Positions 6,998-16,440 are shown, numbered from the stretch's first letter. The stretch: DNA of 22,485 nucleotides from Bacteroidia bacterium (GCA_025996815.1 BNTT01000041.1:1-22485), one strand, 5' to 3'. The notes: a model not told the origin generated them from the sequence alone. Numbers and translations are program-made.

Positions 6998-8851
6998 TTA
7001 TTGCAGGTCTTTCTTGGGATAGCCTTTTTTCTTGCCCTTCTTTTTGTCTTTCGACTTATAGCCACCATCTTTTGGCTTTTGGTGGTCGTAACCGCCTTTT
7101 CTGTTGCCGCCGTTGCGACCGGCATAGCCGCCTCCGCGCTCTTCCACGGCTTGCTCCACTGCCACGCGGCGACCGGCAAATTTGGTGCCGTCGAGGCTTT
7201 GGATAACGCGCTCTTTGTCGGCTTCTTTCACCTCAAAGAAGGAGAAATTTTTCATCAGGTCGATGCGCCCAACCGTAACTTTCGCGCCCTGCATATTGTC
7301 GTTGAGCAGCCCAATGATATTTTGCGGCGCAAAGCCATCCATTTTCCCAAGATTAATAAACAGGCGAGCATAGCCTTTTTCCGAAAAAGCACCACCACGG
7401 TCACGCCCGCCACCGCCGCCACCGCCGCCACCGCCACGATTGCGTTCCAATCCCCGTCCCCGCTGCCCCCCAAAGTCCCCTCTGTCCCTCTTCTCCCCAA
7501 AGTCACGACCACCCTTGCCCTCAGTAGGAGCTTCTATCTCACGGGCATCCTGATAATATTCAATCATCTGATTAAATTCATTGGAAACAAGCCGCTTAAT
7601 AAGGTCTTCTTTCTCCAACCAATCCAATTTGCGATAGATAGAGGGCAGTATTTCGGCGATTTCGTCCTCGTTCACCTTCACTTTTTCCAATTTGTCGATG
7701 AAACTGAACAGTTGTTTTTCGCAGATTTGCTTGCCTGTGGGGATTTCGCCCTGCTCAAATTGCTTGTTGATAACTTTTTCTATCTGCTTCACCTTGCCCT
7801 TTTCTTTCAGGTTGATGATGGAGATGGCGATACCCGTTTTGCCCGCGCGCCCCGTGCGACCGCTGCGGTGGGTGTAGGATTCCGTGTCGGTGGGCAAGCC
7901 GTAGTTGATGACGTGTGTGAGGTCGTCCACGTCCAATCCGCGTGCCGCCACATCGGTGGCAATCAGTAGCTGGATGTTGCGCAGGCGAAATTTCTGCATC
8001 ACCGAATCGCGCTGTATCTGCGACAAATCGCCGTGCAAAGAATCGGCGTTGTAGCCGTCCTTAATCAGCCAATCGGCGATTTCCTGCGTCTCTTTTTTCG
8101 TGCGACAAAACACGATGCCGTAGATGTTGGGGTTGAAATCGGCGATGCGCTTCAGCACCAAATATTTATCGCGCGCATTGACCATATAATAGAGGTGCTT
8201 CACGTTTTTTGCGCCCTCGTTTTTCTTGCCGATGATGATTTCCTTGGGGTCGCGCATATATTTTTTTGTGATGCGCGAAATGCCCGCCGGCATCGTGGCG
8301 GAGAACAGCAGCATATTGCGATTGGTGGGCACGTGCGACAAAATCTCGTCGAGAGGCTCCGAAAAGCCCATGTTGAGCATCTCGTCTGCCTCGTCCAAAA
8401 TCACGTTGTGCACCTGCTCCAAATGGACGGTGCGCCGCTTGATAAGGTCAAGAAGCCGTCCGGGAGTCGCCACAATGATGTGTACACCCCGTTTCAGTGC
8501 GCGAATCTGGCTCTCGATGCTTGAGCCGCCATACACGGGCAGCACTTTCAGTTGAGCGATATATTTGGAATAATCGTTGAGGTCGTCCGCAATTTGGAGG
8601 CACAACTCGCGTGTCGGGCACAGGACAACTGCCTGTGTCTGAATGTTTTGTACATCAATCTGTTGGAGGATTGGCAGTCCGAATGCCGCCGTTTTGCCTG
8701 TCCCTGTTTGCGCTAAGGCGATTACTTCATTGTCGTTGCCGAGCAGATACGGAATCACTTCTTCCTGCACCGGCATTGGGTTTTCATACCCCATCTCTTT
8801 GATTGCCCGCACAATATTCGGAGCAACCCCTAATTCTTCAAATGTTTTCAA
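6998..8851 (-). CDS. deaD: DEAD-box RNA helicase with DbpA-type RNA-binding domain
   Basis: This is an ATP-dependent RNA helicase of about 617 residues, the usual size of DeaD/CsdA, which remodels RNA during ribosome assembly and cold growth. Motifs seen are the Q motif (F4 to Q29), Walker A AQTGTGKT (47-54), PTREL (79-83), TPGR (129-132), DEAD (153-156), SAT (184-186) and HRSGRTGR (328-335). After a helical stretch there is an Arg/Gly-rich linker (446-488) with ten consecutive Gly, then a DbpA-like RNA-binding domain (about 493-567), and a Lys/Gly-rich tail. No ATG lies before the Q motif. I chose the TTG at 8851, which gives the MKTFEELG start typical of Bacteroidota homologues. The more distal TTG at 8881 overlaps the -7 box and cannot be the start of this transcript. 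The assignment as DeaD rather than another DbpA-domain helicase is by domain order. Confidence 0.88.
   Translation of the reverse strand: MKTFEELGVAPNIVRAIKEMGYENPMPVQEEVIPYLLGNDNEVIALAQTGTGKTAAFGLPILQQIDVQNIQTQAVVLCPTRELCLQIADDLNDYSKYIAQLKVLPVYGGSSIESQIRALKRGVHIIVATPGRLLDLIKRRTVHLEQVHNVILDEADEMLNMGFSEPLDEILSHVPTNRNMLLFSATMPAGISRITKKYMRDPKEIIIGKKNEGAKNVKHLYYMVNARDKYLVLKRIADFNPNIYGIVFCRTKKETQEIADWLIKDGYNADSLHGDLSQIQRDSVMQKFRLRNIQLLIATDVAARGLDVDDLTHVINYGLPTDTESYTHRSGRTGRAGKTGIAISIINLKEKGKVKQIEKVINKQFEQGEIPTGKQICEKQLFSFIDKLEKVKVNEDEIAEILPSIYRKLDWLEKEDLIKRLVSNEFNQMIEYYQDAREIEAPTEGKGGRDFGEKRDRGDFGGQRGRGLERNRGGGGGGGGGGRDRGGAFSEKGYARLFINLGKMDGFAPQNIIGLLNDNMQGAKVTVGRIDLMKNFSFFEVKEADKERVIQSLDGTKFAGRRVAVEQAVEERGGGYAGRNGGNRKGGYDHQKPKDGGYKSKDKKKGKKKGYPKKDLQ
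7406..7435 (-). repeat. Gly10 tract from imperfect GGN repeats in helicase
   Basis: Ten consecutive glycine codons (mostly GGC and GGT, residues 473-482) form an imperfect trinucleotide repeat in the linker before the RNA-binding domain. Changes in unit number would keep frame and alter only linker length. Confidence 0.75.
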
Positions 8852-8878
8852 ACTAAATATGTTATATGTAAATCGCGA

Positions 8879-8886
8879 CAAAGGTA
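8879..8886 (-). promoter_or_regulatory. Helicase -7 promoter box
   Basis: The minus strand reads TACCTTTG 27 nt before the chosen TTG start. No TTTG lies at the usual spacing upstream. A TTG at 8902-8904 is only 15 nt away. Confidence 0.6.
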
Positions 8887-8935
8887 CGAAAAAATCTTGA
8901 ACAATGATTTTTCGCCGAAATCTTTTCTTTTAAAA

Positions 8936-8967
8936 TTTGTTTAGAATGAAAATAATATGTAACTTTG
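8936..8967 (+). promoter_or_regulatory. Promoter of the LRR lipoprotein gene
   Basis: TTTG (8936-8939), 20 nt, then TAACTTTG (8960-8967) fits the Bacteroidota consensus. The ATG follows 29 nt after the -7 box. Confidence 0.75.
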
Positions 8968-8996
8968 CACCGTAATTTCACAATATAAATTAAATA

Positions 8997-9932
8997 ATGA
9001 AGACAACACAGATTTTATTTTTATCCGCAGCGAGCCTGCTGGTGCTCGCCGGATGCAGTGGCAACAAAAAAAGCGGCGAACCCGTTGCCGAGGAGGGTTC
9101 GGAACAGTTTACGCTCACTGTCGATACCGACAGTATTATTCGGTTTACGCTGGATGCCGAGAGCCTTACCATTGATTGGGGCGATGGCACTACCGAAACA
9201 TACGAGCCGTGCATCGGTCGGTCTGTTACTCATGCCTACGGAACGTTTGCGGCTCATACGGTTACCGCATTGACGAAAAATTTAACGTCTTTGGAAATCA
9301 ATGGGGCTGATTTCTCGGCACCCGGCACGCGCGTGAAGCCGTGTACGCTGGATGTGAGCCGTTGCCCGGCTTTAACTTCGCTGCTGTGCAACCACATTTT
9401 GCTGGCTACCGGGTTGGATGTGAGCAAAAACACAAAATTAGCCTCGTTGAATTGTTTGAACACTCAACTGACCGATTTAGATGTGAGCAACAACACAGAA
9501 CTGAAATTTTTGGATTGCGTGCTCAATTCGCTGGTGGATTTGGATGTGAGCAAAAACATCTTTTTGAGAGAATTGTATTGCAACCGCAATGAACTGACCG
9601 ATTTGGATGTGAGCAAAAACGACAGTTTAACACGGTTGGGGTGCAGCAACAATTATTTGGAAAAGTTGGATGTCAGCCACAGTTTGAATTTATCATCATT
9701 GGGTTGCAACAACAACCAACTCACCGATTTGAAACTCAAGAAGGGTATAAAATTGAAAGAGTTGGATTGCAGCAACAACCGCTTGTCGACAAAAACCATT
9801 AATTCGGTTTTAAAAGATTTACCCCCTTTGGAGGAATATGCAGCAGAGAATAACCTAATCAATATTGCCGGAAATCCGTGCAAGGGCTACGATGCCTCCA
9901 TTGCCACGAAAAAAGGGTGGCTTTTTGAATAG
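8997..9932 (+). CDS. Leucine-rich-repeat lipoprotein
   Basis: This 311-residue protein has a lipoprotein signal: MKTTQ, a hydrophobic core, and the lipobox LAGC with Cys20. It should be lipidated and membrane anchored, possibly surface exposed. Residues about 38-95 look like a PKD-like beta domain ('IDWGDGTTETY', 'HAYGTFAAHTVTA'). From about 124 to 270 there are about seven LRR units of 21 residues with the pattern L..L.C..N.L..LDVS.N. The cysteine at a fixed position in most units and the LDVS ending are common in Bacteroidota LRR proteins. LRRs usually bind proteins, but the partner is unknown. It has its own promoter, divergent from the helicase, and converges on rsmD with an 11-nt gap. 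Confidence 0.85.
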   Translation: MKTTQILFLSAASLLVLAGCSGNKKSGEPVAEEGSEQFTLTVDTDSIIRFTLDAESLTIDWGDGTTETYEPCIGRSVTHAYGTFAAHTVTALTKNLTSLEINGADFSAPGTRVKPCTLDVSRCPALTSLLCNHILLATGLDVSKNTKLASLNCLNTQLTDLDVSNNTELKFLDCVLNSLVDLDVSKNIFLRELYCNRNELTDLDVSKNDSLTRLGCSNNYLEKLDVSHSLNLSSLGCNNNQLTDLKLKKGIKLKELDCSNNRLSTKTINSVLKDLPPLEEYAAENNLINIAGNPCKGYDASIATKKGWLFE

Positions 9933-9943
9933 ATAATTAGAAT

Positions 9944-10486
9944 TTACGCGGGGCTTGCCTCGAAAAAACTGAAATTGACTGCGCCATACACGCGCTTTTG
10001 GGTGAAGCAGGGTAGGGGAGAGAAGTCGTATTCTTTGGGATGCTCCATCACAAACACGCCATTCGTGCGCAACAGGTGCTTGGAGAGGACTAATTCGGGG
10101 ATTTTTTCCAAATCGGGAATGGCGTAGGGCGGGTCTGCAAAGATGAAGTCGAACGTCTGTTGGGTGGATTCGAGGAAGCGAAACGCATCTGTTTTGACGG
10201 GTTTCAGGCGGTGGTCGTTCAGGAGGGCTTGCACCTTTTTGATGAACGCATAGTGGGCGGCATCCTGCTCCACGCACACCACCTCTTCGCAGCCTCTGGA
10301 GAGTAGTTCAAAGCCGATACTGCCCGTTCCCGAAAAAAGGTCGAGAGCCGTTGCCGCCTCCAAATCAATCAGATTGGCAAGCACGTTGAACAGGTTTTCT
10401 TTGGCAAAATCCGTTGTGGGACGTGCCTTAAAGGTCTTTGGTATTTCAAAACGCCTGCTTTTATATTTGCCGCTGATGATGCGCAT
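9944..10486 (-). CDS. rsmD: 16S rRNA (guanine966-N2)-methyltransferase RsmD
   Basis: This 180-residue SAM-dependent enzyme methylates N2 of a guanine in the small-subunit rRNA (G966 in E. coli numbering). It starts MRIISGKYKSRRFEIP, typical of RsmD. It has the RP-TTD-AKENLFN segment (22-34), the SAM-binding DLFSGTGSIGFE (49-60) and the catalytic DPPY (118-121). Length is normal for the family. It is the last gene of the leftward operon, 15 nt after the polytopic membrane protein gene, with no obvious terminator in the 11-nt gap to the facing lipoprotein gene. Confidence 0.93.
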   Translation of the reverse strand: MRIISGKYKSRRFEIPKTFKARPTTDFAKENLFNVLANLIDLEAATALDLFSGTGSIGFELLSRGCEEVVCVEQDAAHYAFIKKVQALLNDHRLKPVKTDAFRFLESTQQTFDFIFADPPYAIPDLEKIPELVLSKHLLRTNGVFVMEHPKEYDFSPLPCFTQKRVYGAVNFSFFEASPA

Positions 10487-10501
10487 GGTGTATCCTTGGA
10501 A

Positions 10502-11470
10502 TTAGGGATTATTGAAATAGATGTCGATGTATTCTTCTGCCAACGGCACGAGCGGGATGTAGTGATTGACCAATATGGCAACAAAAAAGGATACTGTGAG
10601 CACAAACAGCCAACTTGTCCATTTCCCCGCCGATAGCGTGAAGTAATGCGCAAGCAGCAGTGCGCTGGGGATATACACAATCAGTTGCCAGGACACGTCG
10701 CAGATTTGCAGTTCAAAAAAGATGAAGACGGCAATCGTGGCGACATACAGAAACCCCAAAGTCGTTATCGCCCGCACTTTTTCGGAGATGCCCGACATAA
10801 AAATTTCACTGCCGGCGAGGACAAGCAGGAATGCCAGATAGCCAACAATAATCCGTTCTCGCAGCGTAATCGCATCCAAATCGAAATGCCATTGCAGCTC
10901 GAAAACGGGCAAAAGGTCGAAAAAAATTGCCTCGTCGTTTTGGTAAATACTCCACGCAAAAATGAAGAGATAAATGATTGCAAACCCCATCCACGAGGCT
11001 AAAAACGTCCGCACATTCAGGCTTTTGAACCGATACAGCCCATACCAAAACAGCGGGAAGAAATACAGCATCGGCGTCCACAAAAAACTTCCCAAAGTGA
11101 GCAGGACGGAGATATTAAACGCACCCCCCTGCGAATTGCGTTGCTGGTAGGTGGCAAACAGCACATAAAAGCACAACAGCACATCGAACGCTATCAAACT
11201 GCCCTCCCAATCATCAAAATACTGCGGAAAAGCCCCCACAAACAGCAGATAGAAAAAAGCGGGCAACAGCGTCCGCTGGCGAATCACCACAAACACCTGC
11301 GACAGCGACAAAAGCACGAAGGCAGTCGAAATTTGAATGGCTGTTGCCGCCCACAGTTCCCACAACATGTAATCGGAGAGCACCGCGCGCGTTGCCACAA
11401 AAACCACCAGCGTAAAAAAGAGCGGCAGACGGTTTGTAATAAAATTTTTTTGTATGTCTCTTATTTCCAT
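10502..11470 (-). CDS. Polytopic membrane protein, DUF6427-like
   Basis: This 322-residue protein is very hydrophobic, with about ten predicted membrane segments spread over the length. Examples are '[17 protein letters not shown]', '[19 protein letters not shown]', '[14 protein letters not shown]' and '[15 protein letters not shown]'. No catalytic motif is visible. It reminds me of the DUF6427 membrane proteins of Bacteroidota, but I hold this loosely. The first codons overlap the end of purD by 10 nt, and rsmD follows after 15 nt, so it is translated within the operon. Its role is unknown. Confidence 0.7.
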   Translation of the reverse strand: MEIRDIQKNFITNRLPLFFTLVVFVATRAVLSDYMLWELWAATAIQISTAFVLLSLSQVFVVIRQRTLLPAFFYLLFVGAFPQYFDDWEGSLIAFDVLLCFYVLFATYQQRNSQGGAFNISVLLTLGSFLWTPMLYFFPLFWYGLYRFKSLNVRTFLASWMGFAIIYLFIFAWSIYQNDEAIFFDLLPVFELQWHFDLDAITLRERIIVGYLAFLLVLAGSEIFMSGISEKVRAITTLGFLYVATIAVFIFFELQICDVSWQLIVYIPSALLLAHYFTLSAGKWTSWLFVLTVSFFVAILVNHYIPLVPLAEEYIDIYFNNP

Positions 11471-12732
11471 AAGTCGAATCCAATGTCTTTCCTGTAATAT
11501 TTACCTCGAAACTGAATTAAGTTTGCCACATTAAACGATTGATTTAGAGCCTCTTGCATGGTGCTTCCAAACGAACTTACGGCAACCACGCGCCCGCCGT
11601 TTGTTACTAATTGGTCGTCTTTTCGGGTTGTTCCCGCGTGAAAAATAATACTGTCGGTGGTGGTCGGAAGTGTGAGCGGCACGCCTTTGGTGTAATCGCC
11701 CGGATAGCCGCCCGAAACCAGCATCACGGTTGCCACCGTTTGTGGGTCAATCGTCAGCACTTTTTCCGCCAGATTGCCCTGCGCCACGCCTTGCAGCAAG
11801 TCCACCAAATCGGACTGGATGCGCGGGAGCACCACCTCCGTTTCGGGGTCGCCCAGCCGGCAGTTGTATTCAATCACCAGCGGCTCGCCCTGCACGTTTA
11901 TCAATCCGAGAAAGATAAATCCCTTATAGTCAATGTTTTCCGATTTCAATCCTTCGACTGTCGGAATCACGATGCGCTCTTCCACTTTTTTCATAAACAC
12001 CGCGTCGGCAAACGCAACGGGGCTTACGGCACCCATACCGCCGGTGTTGAGACCCGTGTCGCCCTCGCCAATGCGCTTGTAATCTTTCGCCACGGGCAGG
12101 ATTTTGTAACTCGCCCCGTCGGTGAGCACAAACACCGAACATTCGATGCCCGACAGAAATTCTTCGAGCACCACCGTTTCGCTCGCCTTGCCGAAACTGC
12201 CGTCCAGCATCGCTTCGAGTTCGCGGAGGGCTTCCTCCAAGTCGTTGATAATCAGCACGCCCTTGCCGGCAGCCAAGCCGTCGGCTTTCAGCACGTAGGG
12301 TGCCGTCAGGTGTTTCAGAAAGGCGATGCCTTCGGACAACGTTGCCTTTGTAACACTCAAATAGCGCGCTGTGGGTATGTTGTGGCGCATCATAAAGGCT
12401 TTCGCAAAGTCCTTGCTGCCTTCCAACTGCGCTCCTTTTTTCGACGGTCCAATCACCGGAATAGCCCTCAGAGCATCGTCTGCCTTGAAAAAGTCGTAAA
12501 TACCTGCCACTAACGGGTCTTCGGGACCAACAACGACCATGCCGACGGCGTTGGTCAGCACAAAGTGTCGCAGCGCATCAAAATCCGTTGCTGCGATGGG
12601 CACATTCACGCCTGCCGTTTCTGTGCCCGCATTGCCCGGCGCGATAAACACCGTGTCCGTGAGCCTGCTCTGTGCCAATTTCCAAGCCAGCGCGTGCTCT
12701 CTCCCTCCCGCTCCTAACAGTAGTATGTTCAT
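11461..12732 (-). CDS. purD: Phosphoribosylamine-glycine ligase PurD
   Basis: This 423-residue ATP-grasp enzyme joins glycine to 5-phosphoribosylamine, the second step of de novo purine synthesis, in the cytosol. Visible signatures are [11 protein letters not shown] (7-17), [11 protein letters not shown] (67-77), [12 protein letters not shown] (148-159), TGGMGA (230-235) and the PurD-type RLGDPETE (292-299). Length is standard. It starts 12 nt after the queA stop and overlaps the next gene by 10 nt. No other purine gene lies in the window, and no purine operator or riboswitch is visible just upstream. Confidence 0.95.
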   Translation of the reverse strand: MNILLLGAGGREHALAWKLAQSRLTDTVFIAPGNAGTETAGVNVPIAATDFDALRHFVLTNAVGMVVVGPEDPLVAGIYDFFKADDALRAIPVIGPSKKGAQLEGSKDFAKAFMMRHNIPTARYLSVTKATLSEGIAFLKHLTAPYVLKADGLAAGKGVLIINDLEEALRELEAMLDGSFGKASETVVLEEFLSGIECSVFVLTDGASYKILPVAKDYKRIGEGDTGLNTGGMGAVSPVAFADAVFMKKVEERIVIPTVEGLKSENIDYKGFIFLGLINVQGEPLVIEYNCRLGDPETEVVLPRIQSDLVDLLQGVAQGNLAEKVLTIDPQTVATVMLVSGGYPGDYTKGVPLTLPTTTDSIIFHAGTTRKDDQLVTNGGRVVAVSSFGSTMQEALNQSFNVANLIQFRGKYYRKDIGFDLWK

Positions 12733-12744
12733 TTTGCAAATTTT

Positions 12745-13794
12745 TTACAATATTAGCATCGCATCGCCATACACGCCGAAGCGGTATTTTTCCTTGATAG
12801 CAAGTGTATAAGCCTCCATCAGCAGGTCGTAGCCGGCAAAAGCGGCTGCCTGCATCATCATCACCGAATAGGGCATGTGAAAATTGCTTACCGTGCTCGT
12901 TACGAGCACAAAGTCGTAGGTCGGGAAAATGAACTTGTTTGTCCATGCGTCCAGCGCTTTGAGATAGCCCAGCGAGGTGGTCGCCGTTTCCAAGGCACGC
13001 AGCACGGAGCCTCCAATGGCGCAAATCTGCTTGCGGGCATCTTTGGATGCGTTGACGATTTTTTCAGCGTCTGTGCCGATGAAAAATTCCTCGGAGTCCA
13101 TTTTGTGCTTCGACAAATCCTCCACGTCGATTTTGCGAAAGTTGCCCAGCCCCGAATGTACGGTGATGAACGCCAATTCGCAGCCCTTGATTTCCAGCCG
13201 TTTCATCAGTTCGCGGCTGAAGTGCATCCCCGCAGCCGGTGCGATGACCGCCCCCTCGTTTTTCGCAAAAATGGTTTGGTAGCGTTCGATGTCGGACGGC
13301 TCGGCGGGGCGGTTCATATACTCAGGCAGGGGCATCTCGCCCAAATCGTAGAGGGCTTTCTTAAACTCCTCGTGCGTGCCGTCGAAGAGAAAACGCAACG
13401 TGCGACCGCGTGAGGTGGTGTTGTCGATGACTTCCGACACCATCGTTTCGCCTTCGCCGAAGTAGAGTTTGTTGCCGATGCGGATTTTGCGCGCCGGGTC
13501 AACCAGCACGTCCCACAGGCGCGGTGTTTGGCTCAATTCGCGCAGCAAAAACACTTCAATTTGTGCATTGGTGCGCTCTTTGTTGCCATACAAACGCGCA
13601 GGGAACACTTTTGAGTCATTGAAAACGAGCGTGTCCTGTTCGTCAAAATAGCCCAAAATATCCTTGAATATTTTGTGCTCAATTTTGCCGGTCTTGCGGT
13701 GCAAGACCATCAGACGCGACTCATCGCGATGCTCGGTTGGATAACTCGCAATCAGCTCCTGAGGCAATTCAAATTTGAATTTCGATAATTTCAT
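12745..13794 (-). CDS. queA: tRNA preQ1 ribosyltransferase-isomerase QueA
   Basis: This 349-residue enzyme transfers and isomerises the ribosyl moiety of SAM to preQ1 in tRNA, giving epoxyqueuosine. The sequence shows the family start [15 protein letters not shown], '[13 protein letters not shown]' (about 56-68), 'APAAGMHF' and '[13 protein letters not shown]'. I chose the ATG at 13794, giving MKLSKF, over the ATG at 13806, which would add only MIIK. Either start overlaps the 3' end of truB (26 or 38 nt), suggesting translational coupling. It lies mid-operon between truB and purD. Confidence 0.93.
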   Translation of the reverse strand: MKLSKFKFELPQELIASYPTEHRDESRLMVLHRKTGKIEHKIFKDILGYFDEQDTLVFNDSKVFPARLYGNKERTNAQIEVFLLRELSQTPRLWDVLVDPARKIRIGNKLYFGEGETMVSEVIDNTTSRGRTLRFLFDGTHEEFKKALYDLGEMPLPEYMNRPAEPSDIERYQTIFAKNEGAVIAPAAGMHFSRELMKRLEIKGCELAFITVHSGLGNFRKIDVEDLSKHKMDSEEFFIGTDAEKIVNASKDARKQICAIGGSVLRALETATTSLGYLKALDAWTNKFIFPTYDFVLVTSTVSNFHMPYSVMMMQAAAFAGYDLLMEAYTLAIKEKYRFGVYGDAMLIL

Positions 13795-14482
13795 TTTTAT
13801 AATCATTAAACGATACTGTTAATTTATCTATATCTCCTATTGTCAAACACTTATCCAATGTGACATCGCCAATGCGCGTGCGCACCAATCCTGTCAAAAA
13901 GGCTCCCGACCCAAGTGCCACCCCAATGTCGCGTGCCAATGCCCGAATGTAGGTGCCCTTGCTGCACACCACCCTTATTTTTAGCAGAGGTATCTCGCAT
14001 TCCAACAATTCTATCTCATCAATCACCAGCACTTTCGGCTTCAAATCTACTTCCAACCCCTTGCGGGCGAGGTCGTAGGCACGATTGCCATTCACTTTCA
14101 CCGCCGAATAGGCGGGCGGGATTTGCCGGATTTCTCCCAAAAACTGCGGCAAGGTTGTTTCGACCAGTTCCCGTGTGATGTGCGCCGTTTCATACGTTTT
14201 GTCTACCTCCGTTTCCAAATCAAACGAGGGTGTGGTGGCTCCCAGCCGCAAGGTGGCGACGTATTCCTTCGTTTGGTATTGAAATTCATCAATCCGCTTT
14301 GTTGCCTTGCCCACGCATACAATCATCACCCCCGTTGCCAGCGGGTCGAGCGTGCCTGCGTGACCCACTTTCAACTTTTTGATGCCCGATTGCCGCGACA
14401 GCCGGTAGCGCACCTTATTCACCAAGTCAAACGACGTCCAATTGAGCGGCTTGTCGAAGTATAAAACTCCCTCCACCATCAT
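13769..14482 (-). CDS. truB: tRNA pseudouridine-55 synthase TruB
   Basis: This 237-residue enzyme makes pseudouridine 55 in the T arm of tRNAs. '[21 protein letters not shown]' (5-25) and the catalytic '[12 protein letters not shown]' (40-51, with the nucleophilic Asp at 46) are diagnostic. '[13 protein letters not shown]' and the '[15 protein letters not shown]' block also match TruB. It is at the short end for the family and lacks an obvious C-terminal PUA domain. The start ATG at 14482 overlaps the uppP stop as ATGA. A second ATG at 14479 is equally possible. Its 3' end overlaps queA. Confidence 0.94.
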   Translation of the reverse strand: MMVEGVLYFDKPLNWTSFDLVNKVRYRLSRQSGIKKLKVGHAGTLDPLATGVMIVCVGKATKRIDEFQYQTKEYVATLRLGATTPSFDLETEVDKTYETAHITRELVETTLPQFLGEIRQIPPAYSAVKVNGNRAYDLARKGLEVDLKPKVLVIDEIELLECEIPLLKIRVVCSKGTYIRALARDIGVALGSGAFLTGLVRTRIGDVTLDKCLTIGDIDKLTVSFNDYKNEIIEIQI

Positions 14483-15273
14483 ATAATCTCCAAATTATAG
14501 CCCAGCAGCAGCAGGCTCAAAATAATCGTTCCCAACCCAATTCGGTAGTAGCCAAAGGGTTTGAAGCCGTATTTCGTCAAAATGTCGATAAACAGTTTCA
14601 TCGAAAAGAACGCCACCACGAATGCCACCAGGTTGCCCAGCAGCAGTGTGCCGAGGTTGTCCATCAGGATAGCCTGTCCTTCGGATGTTCGGAGCAGTTT
14701 GAACAGTTTGTATGCCGTGGCGGCAAACATCGTGGGCACGGCGAGGAAAAACGAAAATTCCGCCGCGTGCTTGCGCGTCAATTGTTGCGCCATCCCGCCC
14801 ACCGTCGTCGCCATCGAGCGCGAAACGCCCGGAATCATCGCGATACATTGGCAGCAGCCGATGAGGAATGCTCTTTTGGCGGTGATTTCCTGACTTTGTG
14901 CCGGCTTATGAAACCATTTATCCGCAAACAGCATAAACACCCCGCCCAAAATCAGCATCGTCGCGATGACGGGCACATTTTCTAACAGCGCATCAATTTT
15001 ATCGCCCAGCAAAAGCCCTACGACCCCTGCGGGCACAAAAGCGATGAGCAATGTCCAATAAAACCGCCAACTTTTGAAAAATCGCCGGTGGTAGAGCACC
15101 ACGACCGACAAAATCGCGCCAAACTGGATGATGACGGTGAATGCTTTCACAAACTCGGTCGATTCCACGCCGCAGAGTGCCTCCGTGATAATCATGTGAC
15201 CCGTCGAAGATACCGGCAGAAACTCCGTCAGCCCCTCCACGATGGCAATAATAATGGTTTGCAGTGCTGTCAT
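14479..15273 (-). CDS. uppP: Undecaprenyl-diphosphatase UppP (BacA)
   Basis: This 264-residue inner-membrane phosphatase regenerates undecaprenyl phosphate, the lipid carrier for peptidoglycan and surface polysaccharides, and confers bacitracin tolerance. The first conserved block '[14 protein letters not shown]' (13-26) and the second, 'PGVSRS' (148-153), are both intact. Several hydrophobic segments fit the known fold. Its start overlaps the DUF3098 stop by 4 nt (ATGA), and its stop overlaps truB. The lipid-carrier role links this operon functionally to the polysaccharide genes on the right of the window, though they are transcribed separately. Confidence 0.95.
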   Translation of the reverse strand: MTALQTIIIAIVEGLTEFLPVSSTGHMIITEALCGVESTEFVKAFTVIIQFGAILSVVVLYHRRFFKSWRFYWTLLIAFVPAGVVGLLLGDKIDALLENVPVIATMLILGGVFMLFADKWFHKPAQSQEITAKRAFLIGCCQCIAMIPGVSRSMATTVGGMAQQLTRKHAAEFSFFLAVPTMFAATAYKLFKLLRTSEGQAILMDNLGTLLLGNLVAFVVAFFSMKLFIDILTKYGFKPFGYYRIGLGTIILSLLLLGYNLEII

Positions 15274-15503
15274 AGAGGTTCTTTCTCTTTAAATAAAATT
15301 GCGTAAACGACTAATCCAAAGCCCATGAGCGTTACGATGGGAGCCACCGTGATGCGTCGTGTACTGAAAATACTTGGGTCGAACCCGCCCGCCTCGGTCG
15401 TTTTGCCGCCCGCCATCAGGGCAAAGCCCACGATGATAATCCCGATGGCAATCGCCAAAAGGATGAAATTTGTTTTTCCGAAAACCAATTCTTTTTTATC
15501 CAT
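15270..15503 (-). CDS. DUF3098 small membrane protein
   Basis: This 77-residue protein has two hydrophobic segments (about 11-31 and 50-70). The intervening '[17 protein letters not shown]' block is the characteristic part of DUF3098. Function is unknown. In Bacteroidota the family typically sits between ftsX and uppP, as here. It starts 3 nt after the ftsX stop and ends in a 4-nt overlap with uppP, so it is tightly coupled to both and may act at the cell-division site or in envelope synthesis. Confidence 0.85.
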   Translation of the reverse strand: MDKKELVFGKTNFILLAIAIGIIIVGFALMAGGKTTEAGGFDPSIFSTRRITVAPIVTLMGFGLVVYAILFKEKEPL

Positions 15504-15506
15504 TTT

Positions 15507-16385
15507 TTACATATTATATAGTTCATCAACATCAGCGTTGAGATATTTGTTTACCGCAAAAAACGTGGCGATGCACGAAATCAGCACGCCCAACAGCAGC
15601 ACGCAGAGAAACAGGATGAGCATCAACTCCGTGTCGAGCAGCACAGCCATATCGGGCAGTTCCCCAATGGTGTAAGAAATCATCGCGTAGAGCATCCCAC
15701 ACGCCAAAATAGCCGCCACGATGCCCGACTTGCTATTGGAAACGACGAAAGGCTTCATAATGAAACTCTTTTTTGCGCCCACCAATTGCATCGTGTGAAT
15801 CAGGAAGCGTTTGGCGTGAATCATCAGCCGTATCGTGTTGTTAATCAGCACATAAGAGATACACATCAGCACCGCCGCCAGAATGAGCAACCCCATACAG
15901 AGGTGTTTCAGGTTGTTATTGACCGTTTGCAACAGGTCTTCGCGGTATTCCGTTGTTTTGATGTCGGCAGAATAGCCTTCGAGGTTTTTCTTCACCACGG
16001 CGAGGCTGTCGGGCGAGGCATAAGCCGCGTTGAGCCGCACCACAATCACGTCGGGCAACGGGTTGAAGCCGAGAAACTCCTCCGGACTTTGTCCCAATTC
16101 CTCCTTCAGTTCGAGCACCGCCTCCTCTTTGGAGTGAAAAAACGTCTCTTTGGTAAACGGCTGTCCGTTTAAATCGGCTCGCAACGTTTTAATCTGCTCC
16201 TGTTTAGTGCCGTCTTTCAGCACAATATCCACCGTCAAAGTTTCCTTCACCTGAGTGGAAAAATTGTTGGCGAAAAAATAGATAAGCAAAATCAGCCCCA
16301 ACAAGAAAAGCACCAGAGCAATGCTCACGGTGGCAGTAATCTTTGAATTGGTGAAACTAATCGGTGCCAATGTCTTCTTTTTCAT
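15507..16385 (-). CDS. ftsX: Cell division protein FtsX
   Basis: This 292-residue inner-membrane protein is the permease-like partner of the ATPase FtsE, which links septation to peptidoglycan hydrolases. It has the FtsX layout: a short cytoplasmic N terminus, TM1 at about 15-40, an extracytoplasmic domain of about 130 residues, then three TM segments at the C-terminal end with the usual 'HAKRFLIHTMQLVGAKKSFIMKPF' loop between them. The ATG at 16385 follows a good promoter by 24 nt. The in-frame GTG at 16412 would overlap the -7 box and is rejected. No ftsE lies next to it, as is usual in this phylum. It is the first gene of the eight-gene operon. Confidence 0.92.
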   Translation of the reverse strand: MKKKTLAPISFTNSKITATVSIALVLFLLGLILLIYFFANNFSTQVKETLTVDIVLKDGTKQEQIKTLRADLNGQPFTKETFFHSKEEAVLELKEELGQSPEEFLGFNPLPDVIVVRLNAAYASPDSLAVVKKNLEGYSADIKTTEYREDLLQTVNNNLKHLCMGLLILAAVLMCISYVLINNTIRLMIHAKRFLIHTMQLVGAKKSFIMKPFVVSNSKSGIVAAILACGMLYAMISYTIGELPDMAVLLDTELMLILFLCVLLLGVLISCIATFFAVNKYLNADVDELYNM

Positions 16386-16409
16386 CCGAACTACCTGTTT
16401 TTTAAGCCA

Positions 16410-16440
16410 CAAAGGTACAACATTTTTTCGCGAAAGTCAA
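16410..16440 (-). promoter_or_regulatory. Promoter of the ftsX-rsmD operon
   Basis: On the minus strand TTG (16438-16440) is followed after 20 nt by TACCTTTG (16410-16417). This is the only good promoter seen upstream of the eight genes from ftsX to rsmD. Confidence 0.75.

Noticed and set aside
7001..7969. 322-codon rightward open frame opposite the helicase
   Set aside because: It is the antisense shadow of a clear DEAD-box gene, with no promoter and no recognisable domain.
11611..12513. 300-codon rightward open frame opposite purD
   Set aside because: It lies wholly inside purD on the other strand, is rich in His/Gln/Arg as expected from antisense reading, and has no family resemblance.
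12733..12760. Purine-responsive riboswitch before purD
   Set aside because: Only 12 nt separate queA from purD, so there is no space for an aptamer.
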